Of a stretch of 64,000 nucleotides of DNA, positions 23,986 to 32,895 are shown one piece after another. Under the pieces are notes generated by a model. It saw only the letters and a list, made by a program, of their open reading frames with translations, was not told the DNA's origin and did no database searches. Source of the stretch: Roseivirga ehrenbergii (GTDB lineage Bacteria; Bacteroidota; Bacteroidia; Cytophagales; Cyclobacteriaceae); the NCBI RefSeq assembly GCF_001593005.1, contig NZ_LQZQ01000049.1, positions 186,001 to 250,000 of the forward strand, read 5' to 3'. Positions within the stretch are counted from its first letter, which is position 1. Each line of letters starts with the position of its first letter. Made by a program: the position numbers and the translations under genes.

Positions 23986-26391
23986 CTATAGATCAACCTT
24001 TAAAGAAAGGATGATGTTTCTTCCGGCAGCGGTAATGCCCGAACTGTACGGGCGATAACGCTGATCGGTAATGTTTTCTACCCCACCGCTAACGGTCATA
24101 CCATTAGATAGCTTGTAAAGTGCTTTGAAGTTAAGTGTGAACCAGCTTGGCGAATAAGGGTTGCCACTACTGTCTACGGCATACATATAGCCTTTCCCTT
24201 TTTCTTCAGCTGGCATATCATCGAAACTTACTTCGCCACTGTACATGGCATACAAATCCATTTTAAGGTTTTGATGATTGTAAGTGATTTTAGTTACACC
24301 AAACGAAGGAGCAGCATGTCTCGATGGGCTTAAAGAACTATCGTCTAGCTCTTCTTCTCCATGCTGAAGATTATAACGTGTAGAAAAACCAAAACCAGAA
24401 TCGAACTTAAATTCAATGCCAGCCTGAATACCATATACTTTTGTATAAGCAGCATTCTGAACCGCCTGAACTTGGCTCAATTCACCATCATACATGATTT
24501 GATCTTGGCCGTTAAGGGTAAAATCTCTTCTCACCAAGGCATTTTCGAGTCTGGTATAAAAACCTGTAACATCAACTCTGATTGATGAGTTAAAAATTTT
24601 AGCAATTCCCAATTCAGCATTATAGGCATATTCAGGGCCTAATTCAGGGTTCGGAACTACTACAGCACCAGGTTCAGAGTCAAACACTTTTCCCGCATCA
24701 TCTACATTTGGCGATCTAAAACCAGTAGATAAATTGGTAGAAATTGTCATGTCTGTTTCTGGGTTGAACACCAAGCCTAAACTACCTGTAACAGCACCAT
24801 TTGAAATTTTAGCGGTTTCAAAAGGGAAAGGATAAAAACGCGTATCGAACTTAGCATCTAACTTAAAGTAGTTGTAGCGCGTTCCTGCCTGAACCAGTAG
24901 TTTTGGTGAAATGCGGTGTTGCAACGAAGCATACAGTGCATATGATGCCCAAGAAGATTGCGGATAACGTGCAGGACCTTCAACAACATCGCCAGTCGTA
25001 ATGTCCTCATCTGTTCCAATTGAGTTAACGTCATCATAAACCGCTTCGAAACCATAAAACAGTTCTGTGCCTGTTTTTAGGGCTTTGTCAAGATCTAGAT
25101 TGAAAGAGTAGGCGTTTACTTTTTCTACCCTCGAAGCCCTTATTGGCTTATTGAAATCCCTGTCGATTCTGCTTTCTTCAAAGAACTGATGAGCTAAACG
25201 AATATTCATTTGGTCGTATAAACGGCTATTGCCTTGATGGGTAGCGGTCAGATTATTCATTAACCAAACCTGCGGGCCATATTGCCATTCTGCACTTCTC
25301 GGTAAACCTCCTTGGGTTCTGATCAATCTGTCGTAACGAGAATAGTTTGAAGTGGTGGAATAGTGTAAGCCATAAACTAAATCCCAGTTAGCGTTTGGTT
25401 TGAACCTTACTTTCTGCATCAAATTGGTTTGTTCATAACCCGTTGGCTTCTGAACTAATGGATCCTCATTTGCCACCATTACGTCTACTCCATTTTGACG
25501 CTCCACATAAAATGGTCTTAAATAATCATCGGGGCCATTGGTACCCATTCTCAAATCTCCAAAATTGGAATTAGAAAAACTGGTTACCGAAGCCCATTTG
25601 TTCCAACCAACATTGATGTCGAAGTGCGTTGTTTTCTCAGCGTTTGCTGATGAGTATCTTGCCACAGCGGCACCCTTCACTAATGTTTCAGAGGTGTGAG
25701 ATAATTGTGGGTTGAGTGTTCTAAAACTCATTACTCCACCAATCGCGTCACTACCATACATAACGGAACCTGGACCAAACAGAATTTCAGCGCTTTCTGT
25801 AGCAAAAGCATCGAGAGAAATTATGTTTTGTAAATTACCGCTACGGAAAATGGCGGTGTTCATTCTAACACCATCTACGGTAATCAATAAGCGATTAGTA
25901 GAAAAGCCTCGAATCATAGGACTACCGCCCCCCAGTTGACTTTTCTGAATAAAAACATCTCCGGTACTACCGAGTAAATCGGCTGCCGTTTGAGAGTTTT
26001 GCAATTGTATATCTGAAGGTGTAATGGTTTTAATTTTGTTAGGAACATCTTGCCGGTCTTGATGCCAACGGTTGGCCGAAACCACTACATCGTCCATAGA
26101 TAACTTAGAAGCAACTAATTCTACGGTAAAATTGGTTTGGGAAAGAATGGCGTAACTCACCATTGCTTTTTCGTAGCCCAGCATTCTGACTTCGATAATT
26201 TCAGCACCTTCAAAGGCTGTAATATCTGCTTGACCTTTAATGTTTGTAACCACAAAGGCCCTGGGTGAATTGCTCGCCAAAGTAGCTAACTCCAGCGGTT
26301 CACCAGTATTTTTGTCAATAATGGTAACTGTTTGTGCCATTCCTGAAAGGGTACATAGCACAAAGCACCACATGAATAAATATTTCTTCAT
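23986..26391 (-). CDS. TonB-dependent outer-membrane receptor
   Basis: This 801-aa protein has a signal peptide (CTLSGMAQ, ~19 aa) and a carboxypeptidase-like insertion domain (~20-95, TVTIIDKNTGEPLELATLAS). The plug follows (~100-225: DVVVSANRW, AADLLGSTGDVFIQKSQLGG, PMIRGFSTNRLLITVDGVRM, GPGSVMYGSDAIGGVMSFRT), then a 22-strand barrel ending in Phe/Leu strands. The plug sequence, with NTAIFRSGNLQNI, is closest in my memory to heme/hemoglobin or transferrin-type receptors, but the ligand is not certain. It is TonB-ExbBD powered in the outer membrane. The 177-aa membrane-anchored gene lies 95 bases upstream on the same strand and may be cotranscribed. Confidence 0.9.
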   Translation of the reverse strand: MKKYLFMWCFVLCTLSGMAQTVTIIDKNTGEPLELATLASNSPRAFVVTNIKGQADITAFEGAEIIEVRMLGYEKAMVSYAILSQTNFTVELVASKLSMDDVVVSANRWHQDRQDVPNKIKTITPSDIQLQNSQTAADLLGSTGDVFIQKSQLGGGSPMIRGFSTNRLLITVDGVRMNTAIFRSGNLQNIISLDAFATESAEILFGPGSVMYGSDAIGGVMSFRTLNPQLSHTSETLVKGAAVARYSSANAEKTTHFDINVGWNKWASVTSFSNSNFGDLRMGTNGPDDYLRPFYVERQNGVDVMVANEDPLVQKPTGYEQTNLMQKVRFKPNANWDLVYGLHYSTTSNYSRYDRLIRTQGGLPRSAEWQYGPQVWLMNNLTATHQGNSRLYDQMNIRLAHQFFEESRIDRDFNKPIRASRVEKVNAYSFNLDLDKALKTGTELFYGFEAVYDDVNSIGTDEDITTGDVVEGPARYPQSSWASYALYASLQHRISPKLLVQAGTRYNYFKLDAKFDTRFYPFPFETAKISNGAVTGSLGLVFNPETDMTISTNLSTGFRSPNVDDAGKVFDSEPGAVVVPNPELGPEYAYNAELGIAKIFNSSIRVDVTGFYTRLENALVRRDFTLNGQDQIMYDGELSQVQAVQNAAYTKVYGIQAGIEFKFDSGFGFSTRYNLQHGEEELDDSSLSPSRHAAPSFGVTKITYNHQNLKMDLYAMYSGEVSFDDMPAEEKGKGYMYAVDSSGNPYSPSWFTLNFKALYKLSNGMTVSGGVENITDQRYRPYSSGITAAGRNIILSLKVDL

Positions 26392-26486
26392 TGGTAAAAT
26401 AGAAAATGATGTATAAACTTTTACTCAGCCATACAGGCTTTTAACACATGGAATAGACTTCCATGATGCTTTAGTTAAAGCAATAT

Positions 26487-27020
26487 TTATACATTAAAAC
26501 GTGGGGGAGGGCCATCCACACCTTGCGACCTAGGGTCGTAGGTCATTTCTATCTCGAAAAATTGAGTGGAAACAATGGGTTTAATAAAAGTTGTGGATTG
26601 CACACTTGGCTGGATATAGAGTGCCTTAACCAAAGAGACCACCAATTGGCTGTCGTCTTGCTGATCTGATTTTCCACCAAAGTGAAGTGCAATTAGTTCG
26701 TTGAGTTTGTGGTTAACCATTGACTCAAGTTTATCCCAATAGGCATAAAAGTAGGTGGTATCACCTTTTACTTCTCGGGAAATAATATCGTACATCTGAT
26801 CCTTGTATTCGAACTCGCCATCGTGTTCCCAACGTAAATCAGACTTCATTTGAGCCTCTGTAAAGGCTAGGTGAACCATTTCTACAGGATTTTCTTCGTT
26901 TGCTATTGCTAGGGCAGCATGTTGTTTTGCTTTTGCTCTTTCCATTTCAAGGAATAGGTAAGTGCCTCCGAACGGGAGGGTAAGCAAAGCGAGCAATATG
27001 GTGGCAATAGTAGCTTTCAA
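26487..27020 (-). CDS. Membrane-anchored hypothetical protein with TTG start
   Basis: The 177-aa product appears to start at TTG (27020); no in-frame ATG lies before the hydrophobic helix, and an upstream ATG is out of frame. The N-terminus (KATIATILLALLTLPFGGTY) is a signal anchor, followed by a periplasmic domain with FEYKDQMYDIISREVKGDTT and a C-terminal part with FIKPIVSTQFFEIEM. The tail RSQGVDGPPPRFNV is polar. I do not recognise it; position upstream of a TonB receptor suggests a small accessory to metal or heme handling (inference). Confidence 0.6.
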   Translation of the reverse strand: MKATIATILLALLTLPFGGTYLFLEMERAKAKQHAALAIANEENPVEMVHLAFTEAQMKSDLRWEHDGEFEYKDQMYDIISREVKGDTTYFYAYWDKLESMVNHKLNELIALHFGGKSDQQDDSQLVVSLVKALYIQPSVQSTTFIKPIVSTQFFEIEMTYDPRSQGVDGPPPRFNV

Positions 27021-27147
27021 CGGATTAACAGATTCATAAATGTAACCTTATCAAAATCAAATTTCGAATCTTTTGTATGAAATGCGTGCTTGTTATAGGC
27101 TTGGTTCAAAATATGGATAACTGGGAAAATGAGCAAAACACAAAGTG

Positions 27148-27933
27148 CTATTTTTCATCGAAGTCAATTTTATGAAGAATTAAGCCAGAACCCGGAGCTA
27201 CCTGAAATATTTCTTTGGTGTGCTTACCTTTTAGTGAAAGGCTAATTTCCTCCAAACTAGTTTCTCCTTTGCCAAGAAGAAAAAGTTGGCCTACCATCAT
27301 TCTTATTTGGTGTCTTAAAAAACCTGCTGCCTTTACTCTGTATATGTAGCTTTTAGTAGGGAAGAAGTTAGCGCTAAACTCTTGGTTCTCTTCAATTCTA
27401 GAAAAAAGTATTTCTCGTTGAGTAATGGTGTCTTCTTTAGGCCTTTTGCAATAGGCTTTAAATTCATGGATACCTTCAAATAGTTTGGCTCCTTCTTTCA
27501 TCAAATCAATGTTTAACTCCTCAGGTATGGTTGTTATAAAAGGGGCGCTAAAAGGATGTGGTTTTTCACCAAAAGCGAAAAGGTAAATGTATTCTTTGGT
27601 ACGAGGTGATTTGATAATATTAAAACTCGCGTCTACTTTTTTGATGCCAATTGCTTTGATGTCTGGCGGCAGATTGAGGTTTGTTCTATGTAAAAAATCG
27701 GCTTCGTCTTGAATTGGTTCATGAAGGAAAAGCTCAAAGGCATTGTCTAGGGCTGAAACTTTAGAGTCAGTGCGGCTACTGCCCATGGTTTTGAAGTCGC
27801 GGTGTCCGAGCACAAAAGCCAAGGTACGGTCGATCATATAGTGTACCGTTTTTACCTCGGGTTGTTTGGCCCAGCCATGAAACCTAAAGCCTATATATTG
27901 AATATGAATGAGGTAAAAGTGTTGCGCCTTCAT
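27148..27933 (-). CDS. Divergent TruA-family tRNA pseudouridine synthase
   Basis: The 261-aa protein follows the TruA fold: IQYIGFRFHGWAKQPEVKTV (11-30) for tRNA contact, the catalytic-Asp loop SSRTDSKVSA (Asp56), INIIKSPRTKEYIY-type middle strand and RVKAAGFLRHQIRMMVGQLF, the conserved C-terminal helix. The catalytic loop departs from the canonical GRTDxGVHA, with S before RTD and KVSA after. TruA makes pseudouridine 38-40 in the tRNA anticodon arm; this variant may be a paralogue with another target. Single gene, with RNA-like palindromes just upstream. Confidence 0.8.
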   Translation of the reverse strand: MKAQHFYLIHIQYIGFRFHGWAKQPEVKTVHYMIDRTLAFVLGHRDFKTMGSSRTDSKVSALDNAFELFLHEPIQDEADFLHRTNLNLPPDIKAIGIKKVDASFNIIKSPRTKEYIYLFAFGEKPHPFSAPFITTIPEELNIDLMKEGAKLFEGIHEFKAYCKRPKEDTITQREILFSRIEENQEFSANFFPTKSYIYRVKAAGFLRHQIRMMVGQLFLLGKGETSLEEISLSLKGKHTKEIFQVAPGSGLILHKIDFDEK

Positions 27934-27971
27934 TCCGCGAAATTAAGATAATTTGGTAGATGGTATTGGTA

Positions 27972-28137
27972 CGACCCCGCTGGGGTCGGGAGATGATCCT
28001 ATTGCATTGTGGTTTTTCTATAAAGATATGACCCCGCTGGGGTCGGTTATTACGAATAAAGCCAGCTGAGCATCCCATCGGGATGCCATATTTATAGCAA
28101 TGAGATGTTTGAACAAGCCAGCAACCCTGAAAGGGTT
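27972..28137. repeat. REP-like palindromes beside a Y1 transposase
   Basis: Four short hairpins with 3-base loops occur in 165 bases: GACCCCgctGGGGTC at 27973-27987 and again at 28030-28044, GCATCCCatcGGGATGC at 28070-28086, and AACCCTgaaAGGGTT at 28123-28137. They lie directly beyond the 3' end of the Y1 transposase gene. REP-associated tyrosine transposases typically live next to such elements and recognise them. The ACCCTgaAAGGGT core also occurs at 2282-2294. Confidence 0.75.
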
Positions 28138-28146
28138 GAACCTATT

Positions 28147-28614
28147 CTATTCGTCCAGCCAGTCGAATAGGTATTCATCTTTGAATTCAATTTTATATTT
28201 ATTTAAAAATTCAATGTATTCTTCTTTGAAGGTCTTTTTTCGATGATGGTCTTTTTGGTTCATGATATAAACGATTACCTTATCAAGGGCAGAGTGGCTA
28301 TAAGAAAATGCGCCAAATCCGCTCTGCCATTCAAACTTCCCTTTTACATGTCCCTGTTCGTTGATCCATTTGTTAGAGGCTTTTTTGACTTCTCTCACTA
28401 AATCTGACAAACAACAGGTTGGTCTCATTCCTATCAAAAAATGAATGTGGTCGGGCATTCCATTAATGGCAAGCATCTTTTGCTCCTTATTCTGAACAAT
28501 CCCGGTGATGTATTTATATAAATCATCCTCCCAAGCCCTCAGAATCAGGCTTTGGCGACCATTAACAGCGAAAACCACCTGAATATAAATTTGGCTGTAT
28601 GTTCCTGTTGACAT
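28147..28614 (-). CDS. REP-associated IS200-like (Y1/HUH) transposase
   Basis: The 155-aa protein matches the Y1 transposase fold: YSQIYIQVVFAVNGRQ strand, the HUH metal-binding pair in MPDHIHFLIGM (His-Ile-His), FEWQSGFGAFSYSHSALDKV, and catalytic Tyr in VIVYIMNQKDHHRKKTF. It cuts and joins single-stranded DNA through a phosphotyrosine, recognising a hairpin. There is no partner TnpB, and no IS ends are seen. Cognate-looking palindromes begin ten bases past its stop codon, the pattern of RAYT domesticated transposases. ATG at 28614; the motifs are intact. Confidence 0.9.
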   Translation of the reverse strand: MSTGTYSQIYIQVVFAVNGRQSLILRAWEDDLYKYITGIVQNKEQKMLAINGMPDHIHFLIGMRPTCCLSDLVREVKKASNKWINEQGHVKGKFEWQSGFGAFSYSHSALDKVIVYIMNQKDHHRKKTFKEEYIEFLNKYKIEFKDEYLFDWLDE

Positions 28615-28663
28615 TTGAAACCAATTCTAGTTTTACTTCAGGGGCTATCTGAACAGCCCCTTT

Positions 28664-29398
28664 CTACAACTCTCTAATTCGGATGTTTCTAAAATAGACT
28701 TCATCTCCGTGGTTTTGAAGACTAATACGGCCTGATTTTGATTTGGCGTAAAACTCATATTTCGCCCATTTACCTGCCTCTTTCCGCGCATACCAGTCTT
28801 CGCTGCCTTCTTTAAACTCTAAGATTTTTTCACCATTCAGCCAATGTTCTACATGTCCATCCTTATAAACAATTTTGATTTTATTCCACTCCATAAACGG
28901 ATTTGGCTTTTTGGTTTCGGAAGGAGCATGCATGGCGTAGTTGGCACCCACCATTTTATTGGCCTCACTTTCAGACCTCGAAAACTCATCGTCAAGTAAT
29001 TGAAATTCTGGGCCTGTTAAGTAGTCGTGTCCATTACCTTCTAATTGCACTACATGGTAGAAAACACCACTATTTCCGCCTTTCGAGATTTTGTATTCAA
29101 GCTCAAGTTCAAAGTTTCCGTAATCATCAGTAGTCATAATAGACCTGTTGAATCCAGCATTTTTTTCTCCTAAACCTACATTACAAGCAATTGCGCTATC
29201 TACAATTTGCCATTGTTCCATGATGGGCTCTTCCCCATACATTTCCCAGCCAGTAAAATCATTTCCGTTAAAAAGCGAAATCCATTCTTCGGTTTGGCTA
29301 GGGTTATCTTCAGATTTCTCTTCATTGCTTTTAGAGTTACCGCAACTCACAGCTAAAAAAGTGATAAGTAGAAAAACTAAGGTGTGCTGACGTTTCAT
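28664..29398 (-). CDS. DUF1080 (3-keto-disaccharide hydrolase-like) lipoprotein
   Basis: The 244-aa lipoprotein (lipobox TFLAVSC, Cys19) has a low-complexity linker rich in Ser/Glu/Asn, then a concanavalin-like DUF1080 domain: WISLFNGNDFTGWEMYGEEP, GNFELELEYKISKGGNSGVF, YHVVQLEGNGHDYLTGPEFQ, NKIKIVYKDGHVEHWLNGEK and GRISLQNHGDEVYFRNIRIR. These are the family hallmarks. Members hydrolyse 3-keto-sugars or bind glycans at the cell surface; the exact substrate is unknown. A GGGGCT/AGCCCC hairpin at 28641-28660 follows the stop codon and may terminate transcription. ATG at 29398. Confidence 0.88.
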   Translation of the reverse strand: MKRQHTLVFLLITFLAVSCGNSKSNEEKSEDNPSQTEEWISLFNGNDFTGWEMYGEEPIMEQWQIVDSAIACNVGLGEKNAGFNRSIMTTDDYGNFELELEYKISKGGNSGVFYHVVQLEGNGHDYLTGPEFQLLDDEFSRSESEANKMVGANYAMHAPSETKKPNPFMEWNKIKIVYKDGHVEHWLNGEKILEFKEGSEDWYARKEAGKWAKYEFYAKSKSGRISLQNHGDEVYFRNIRIREL

Positions 29399-29536
29399 AG
29401 GTTGATTTTTTTTCGAGTCTCAAGATAAATAAATTATGAAATAAATTTTGAAATGCTTTGTTCTTACCGATATTGAACACAAATCCCAAAATACTAATAA
29501 CTTAGGGGCGAGAAACAAATAGAATTATTAAGTAAC

Positions 29537-30109
29537 ATGAACATTTTTGTAGGCCGGTTGAGCTACGAAACCCAAGAAAGTAACCTGCGAGCGTTGTTTG
29601 AAGAAATTGGTCAGGTAAAAAGCTTAAAGATCATCACCGATCGTGAAACCGGTAAATCCAAAGGATTCGCTTTTGTCACCATGGCAAACAGAGAGGATGG
29701 CCAAAAAGCCATTACTCAGTTAGATGGTACCGCTTTAGACGGAAGAAATATTTCTGTTTCTGAGGCTGAAGACAGAAAATCGAATGAACGAAAACCTGCT
29801 GGTGGCCAAGGTGGTCAGAGACCAGAATTTAAGCCCAGACGAGAAGAAAGCCGAGAGGAAGATGATTTTGATGGTGGAGGTAAGCCAGAGAAAGGTGGGC
29901 AAAGTTTGGATTGGTCTGAAGCGCCAACGAAAGGAGCACCGAGGAAAAACTCTCCAAACAAAAAGAAAAAGGAATCTCTGAAAGGCAGAGGTGGAGATGA
30001 TGATGGCTTCAGAAAAAAGAAGATGCCACCAAAACCTTCTAAATCTAAAAAGAACCGTGGTTGGGGAGAAGATGATGATGACGATATCTTCGGAGACTTT
30101 AAGTTCTAA
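29537..30109 (+). CDS. RRM RNA-binding protein with charged tail
   Basis: The 190-aa protein begins with an RNA recognition motif: RNP2 NIFVGRL (2-8) and RNP1 KGFAFVTM (42-49), with aromatic residues in place for stacking on bases. The remaining ~110 residues are a low-complexity tail of Lys/Arg/Gly/Asp/Glu, ending in a run of Asp before FGDFKF. Single-RRM proteins with such tails are common in Bacteroidota, where they have been tied to RNA metabolism and cold response in general. The tail is likely disordered. It is a stand-alone gene, convergent with the MATE gene, with a terminator at the junction. Confidence 0.9.
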   Translation: MNIFVGRLSYETQESNLRALFEEIGQVKSLKIITDRETGKSKGFAFVTMANREDGQKAITQLDGTALDGRNISVSEAEDRKSNERKPAGGQGGQRPEFKPRREESREEDDFDGGGKPEKGGQSLDWSEAPTKGAPRKNSPNKKKKESLKGRGGDDDGFRKKKMPPKPSKSKKNRGWGEDDDDDIFGDFKF

Positions 30110-30133
30110 AGTACTCTAATCTAAAAATAACAT

Positions 30134-30180
30134 AACTTGGTGTATTCTAGCTTTCTTGGCTTGCGTGCACCAAGTTTTTA
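30134..30180 (+). terminator. Terminator of the RRM gene, overlapping the convergent MATE gene
   Basis: AACTTGGTG (30134-30142) pairs with CACCAAGTT (30168-30176) and is followed by TTTT on the plus strand. The right arm lies inside the last codons of the convergent MATE gene. The loop is long (25 bases). Confidence 0.45.
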
Positions 30181-31523
30181 CTTTTCCACCTGCCTGTTTT
30201 ATACCAACCTAAGGTGATTAAGGCAGGAATTACATTAGAAATCGGGAACGACCACCATAAGCCATTGTAACCTAAAGCTGTGTGTGAGGATAAAAACCAA
30301 GCCACAGGGAATTGGATTGCCCAAATGCCTATTATGGTTAATATCATGGAAGAAATAGTATTTCCCGATCCCCTCAAGGCACCTATGATCGACATTTGCA
30401 AACCCATAAAACCAAAGCTGAGAGATGTGATTTTAAGAAAATCAACTCCCATTTCAACCACATGATCATCACCGGCTAAAAAAGCGCGAGTGAGTGGTTC
30501 GGCCAAAATGAAAAATATTAGTCCCATTATTGAAAGGGAAGTAAAGCCTATAACAGATGAATAGTAAGTGGTTTTTTCTGCCCTGTCAATTCGCTTTGCG
30601 CCCATGTTTTGCCCTACTAAAGTAGTACACGCCTTTGAAAGACCTAAGCTGAGGATTACGACAAAGCTAATTAAGCGAGAGCCCACTCCGTAAGCGGCCA
30701 ACACTTCTGTACCGAAACGGGCCACCAAAACAGTCATAAGCGTAAGGCCTAAGGCTCTGGCCGAAATTTCGATTGAAGAAGGGAAACCGAGTTTAAATGC
30801 TTTTTTAAGTAATGGCCAATCGAAGGAAAAAGCCTTCATACTCAACTTAATTTCTGTTGTGCCTTTGAATAAAATGTACATACCTACTGCAATAGATAAA
30901 AATTGGGTTACCAAAGTAGAGACAGCCGCACCTGTTACTCCATAAGCTTGAATTGGCCCCCAACCATAAATAAATAATGGGTCGAGAAAGAAGTTAAGAA
31001 GCAAGGTAGCTCCATTGATATACAGTGGTATTTTCACTTCGCCAACACCTCTTAATAGCGATTGGAACATGATAAAACCAAAGTTGAAAATCAATCCAAT
31101 AAAAATGGTGCGCTGAAAGAGGTTGGCGTCATCAAAAATGATTTCTTCTACCCCAACAATGTTGAGTATCTGTGGTGAAAATATGTAAGCAACAATGGAT
31201 ACAATCAGTGAAATTAAAAAGGCCATCAACAAGGTCTGTCGTGCTACATGGTTTACCATTTTAATGTTCTTAGCACCAGCGTATTGTGCTACTAAAATAG
31301 CACCAGCAAAGGCAAAACCTGAGCTGAGAGAAATCAATAGAAAGTTAATCGGAAAACTTATTGAAACTGCTGCCACAGCATTGGCACCTAATCTACCCAC
31401 CCAAAATGCATCTACCAACTGATAGCCCGTTTGTAATAGGTTTACACCAATGATGGGCAAAGCCAGCATGGTAAGCGTTTTTAATATTGGGCCTTCGGTA
31501 AGTGATTTACGGGCGGATTTCAT
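30147..31523 (-). CDS. MATE-family efflux transporter
   Basis: The 458-aa inner-membrane protein has about twelve transmembrane segments in two pseudo-repeats: ILKTLTMLALPIIGVNLLQT with GYQLVDAFWVGRLGANAVAA at the start, and GFPSSIEISARALGLTLMTV with LIGALRG-like elements in the second half (MSIIGALRGSGNTISSMILT). It should export cationic drugs or metabolites using Na+ or H+; the substrate is not readable. It is monocistronic. The start (ATG, MKSARKSLTEGPILKTL) fits the usual short cytoplasmic N-terminus. Confidence 0.92.
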   Translation of the reverse strand: MKSARKSLTEGPILKTLTMLALPIIGVNLLQTGYQLVDAFWVGRLGANAVAAVSISFPINFLLISLSSGFAFAGAILVAQYAGAKNIKMVNHVARQTLLMAFLISLIVSIVAYIFSPQILNIVGVEEIIFDDANLFQRTIFIGLIFNFGFIMFQSLLRGVGEVKIPLYINGATLLLNFFLDPLFIYGWGPIQAYGVTGAAVSTLVTQFLSIAVGMYILFKGTTEIKLSMKAFSFDWPLLKKAFKLGFPSSIEISARALGLTLMTVLVARFGTEVLAAYGVGSRLISFVVILSLGLSKACTTLVGQNMGAKRIDRAEKTTYYSSVIGFTSLSIMGLIFFILAEPLTRAFLAGDDHVVEMGVDFLKITSLSFGFMGLQMSIIGALRGSGNTISSMILTIIGIWAIQFPVAWFLSSHTALGYNGLWWSFPISNVIPALITLGWYKTGRWKSKNLVHASQES

Positions 31524-31726
31524 GTGAGTGCAAATCTAAATGATTAGACAAAAGATGTAAGCTTATTTAATCAAAGAATGGGCTTGGGTCATGAAAATTT
31601 AAATACTGAAAATATCTTGTTCACTCTGTTATAATAAGATTAAGGATATTTCTTAAATTCATTTTCCGGTCTGCAGCTTAAGGGGCTATCGGAATAAAAA
31701 TGTTAGTCAATTAAACTGTTTGAATT

Positions 31727-32257
31727 ATGTTTTTGAAAATGATTTTGCCTGCAATACTTGGTGTCTTGTTGATGCCTAGTCAATTATCATCTAATAATGA
31801 ATCTGAAAATCTTCTTTACTCCATAGGTGATGAACTGGAATACTTGGCGCAGAATGGTAAGTTTGGTATTACAATGCCGGGCGAGTATACGGTTTCGAAG
31901 GTTGTAGGTGAATCGACAAACACCATTAAAGTGACCTCAACCATTGGTGAAGAAACCTATTTGTTTAGCTGGACCTTGCACACTGAATTGCTTGGAGACC
32001 ATAAAGGCTTGGCAGATGTTTCTCTGGAGTCATTTAATGAACAAGTGCAGGGCGATATTCTAAACCAGGATATATATAAATATAAAAGCAACGAAGGTAA
32101 AAAGGCCACTATTAGTCTAATGGAAGGCCAAGCAATATGCTTCTATAGGGTTATTCTTATGGAGCAATACCAATTTCAAATGGTTGTTGTAACTGGAGAT
32201 ACTGAGCTTGATGAGGCTGGGAAAAAGTTTTTAGATTCGTTTAAATACTCAGAGTAA
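31727..32257 (+). CDS. Secreted hypothetical protein, 176 aa
   Basis: The product has an N-terminal signal peptide (KMILPAILGVLLMPSQLSS) and a mature part of alternating hydrophobic and polar strands (GEETYLFSWTLHTELLGDHK, EQYQFQMVVVTGDTELDEAG, KKFLDSFKYSE). The closing segment, residues near a predicted DUF1795-like end with FLDSFKY, recalls small lipid/PsbP-like or DcrB-type folds, but I cannot assign a family. Single gene with a strong bidirectional terminator directly after the stop. The ~200-base leader (31524-31726) shows no other feature. Confidence 0.65.
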   Translation: MFLKMILPAILGVLLMPSQLSSNNESENLLYSIGDELEYLAQNGKFGITMPGEYTVSKVVGESTNTIKVTSTIGEETYLFSWTLHTELLGDHKGLADVSLESFNEQVQGDILNQDIYKYKSNEGKKATISLMEGQAICFYRVILMEQYQFQMVVVTGDTELDEAGKKFLDSFKYSE

Positions 32258-32258
32258 G

Positions 32259-32283
32259 AAAAGGGGCATTGGCCCCTTTTTTA
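32259..32283. terminator. Bidirectional terminator between convergent genes
   Basis: AAAAGGGGC and GCCCCTTTT pair around ATTG-type loop bases and are followed by TTATT on the plus strand; the minus side gives TTTTCTTAC. It overlaps the last codon of the PqiA-like gene, serving both transcripts. Confidence 0.8.
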
Positions 32284-32784
32284 TTGCACTAGGTCATCGG
32301 TATTTACATCCATTACCTGAATAGCCAGAATGGAGATAATACAATAGGCCAAGAAATAGTTAAAGCCTTCATAAAGTTCGGCCCGAATGCTTTCGTTTTC
32401 GCCTGTGGCCAAGAAAGCCAGTAAAATACCCACAACAAACACATCGGCCATTGACCATTTTCCGATTAACCCTACAAAACGATAAAGGGCCTTTCTCCCC
32501 GGTAGTTTTTTAAAGGCCAAAACAGCCAATAGAATTACGGCTTTAGTTATGGGTACTATTATGGAGAAGATAAGAATCAACCAAGCTACTAGGTCATTGT
32601 CTGTCTCAAAAAGTGACTGGATGCTTTCTACTACACTTTGTGTTCTTTCAAAAAGTGTGAATTCGCCTATTAAAGGCAGTTGGGCTCCAATGTTGATTTG
32701 AATAATGGGCTTTGTTAGGCCAGGGTAGAGGCATACTAATGACACAATGATTAATACGAGTGCTACAGCGTTCCTTTTATTCAT
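32281..32784 (-). CDS. PqiA-like (paraquat-inducible protein A) membrane protein
   Basis: The 167-aa protein carries one PqiA domain with four transmembrane helices: VALVLIIVSLVCLYPGLTKP, AWLILIFSIIVPITKAVILL, KWSMADVFVVGILLAFLATG (the conserved SMxDVF motif) and FLAYCIISILAIQV. E. coli PqiA has two such domains and zinc-ribbon Cys pairs; here there is one domain and no Cys cluster. PqiA proteins sit in the inner membrane and work with MCE-type lipid transport. No MCE gene is nearby. ATG at 32784, monocistronic. Confidence 0.8.
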   Translation of the reverse strand: MNKRNAVALVLIIVSLVCLYPGLTKPIIQINIGAQLPLIGEFTLFERTQSVVESIQSLFETDNDLVAWLILIFSIIVPITKAVILLAVLAFKKLPGRKALYRFVGLIGKWSMADVFVVGILLAFLATGENESIRAELYEGFNYFLAYCIISILAIQVMDVNTDDLVQ

Positions 32785-32838
32785 AGTTAAATTCAGTTAT
32801 GGCTAAGACGAACAATCTTTATAAAAGTAATCAGAAAT

Positions 32839-32871
32839 GAAAAAGAGCCCTGGTTTTCTGGCTCTTTTTCA
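32839..32871 (-). terminator. Terminator of the zinc metalloprotease gene
   Basis: GAAAAAGAGCC and GGCTCTTTTTC form an 11-bp stem around CTGGTTTTCT. The T-rich side favours either direction; it lies 25 bases after the stop codon of the minus-strand metalloprotease gene. Confidence 0.8.
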
Positions 32872-32895
32872 TTCTTTCAATCTGTTTTTATTTAA

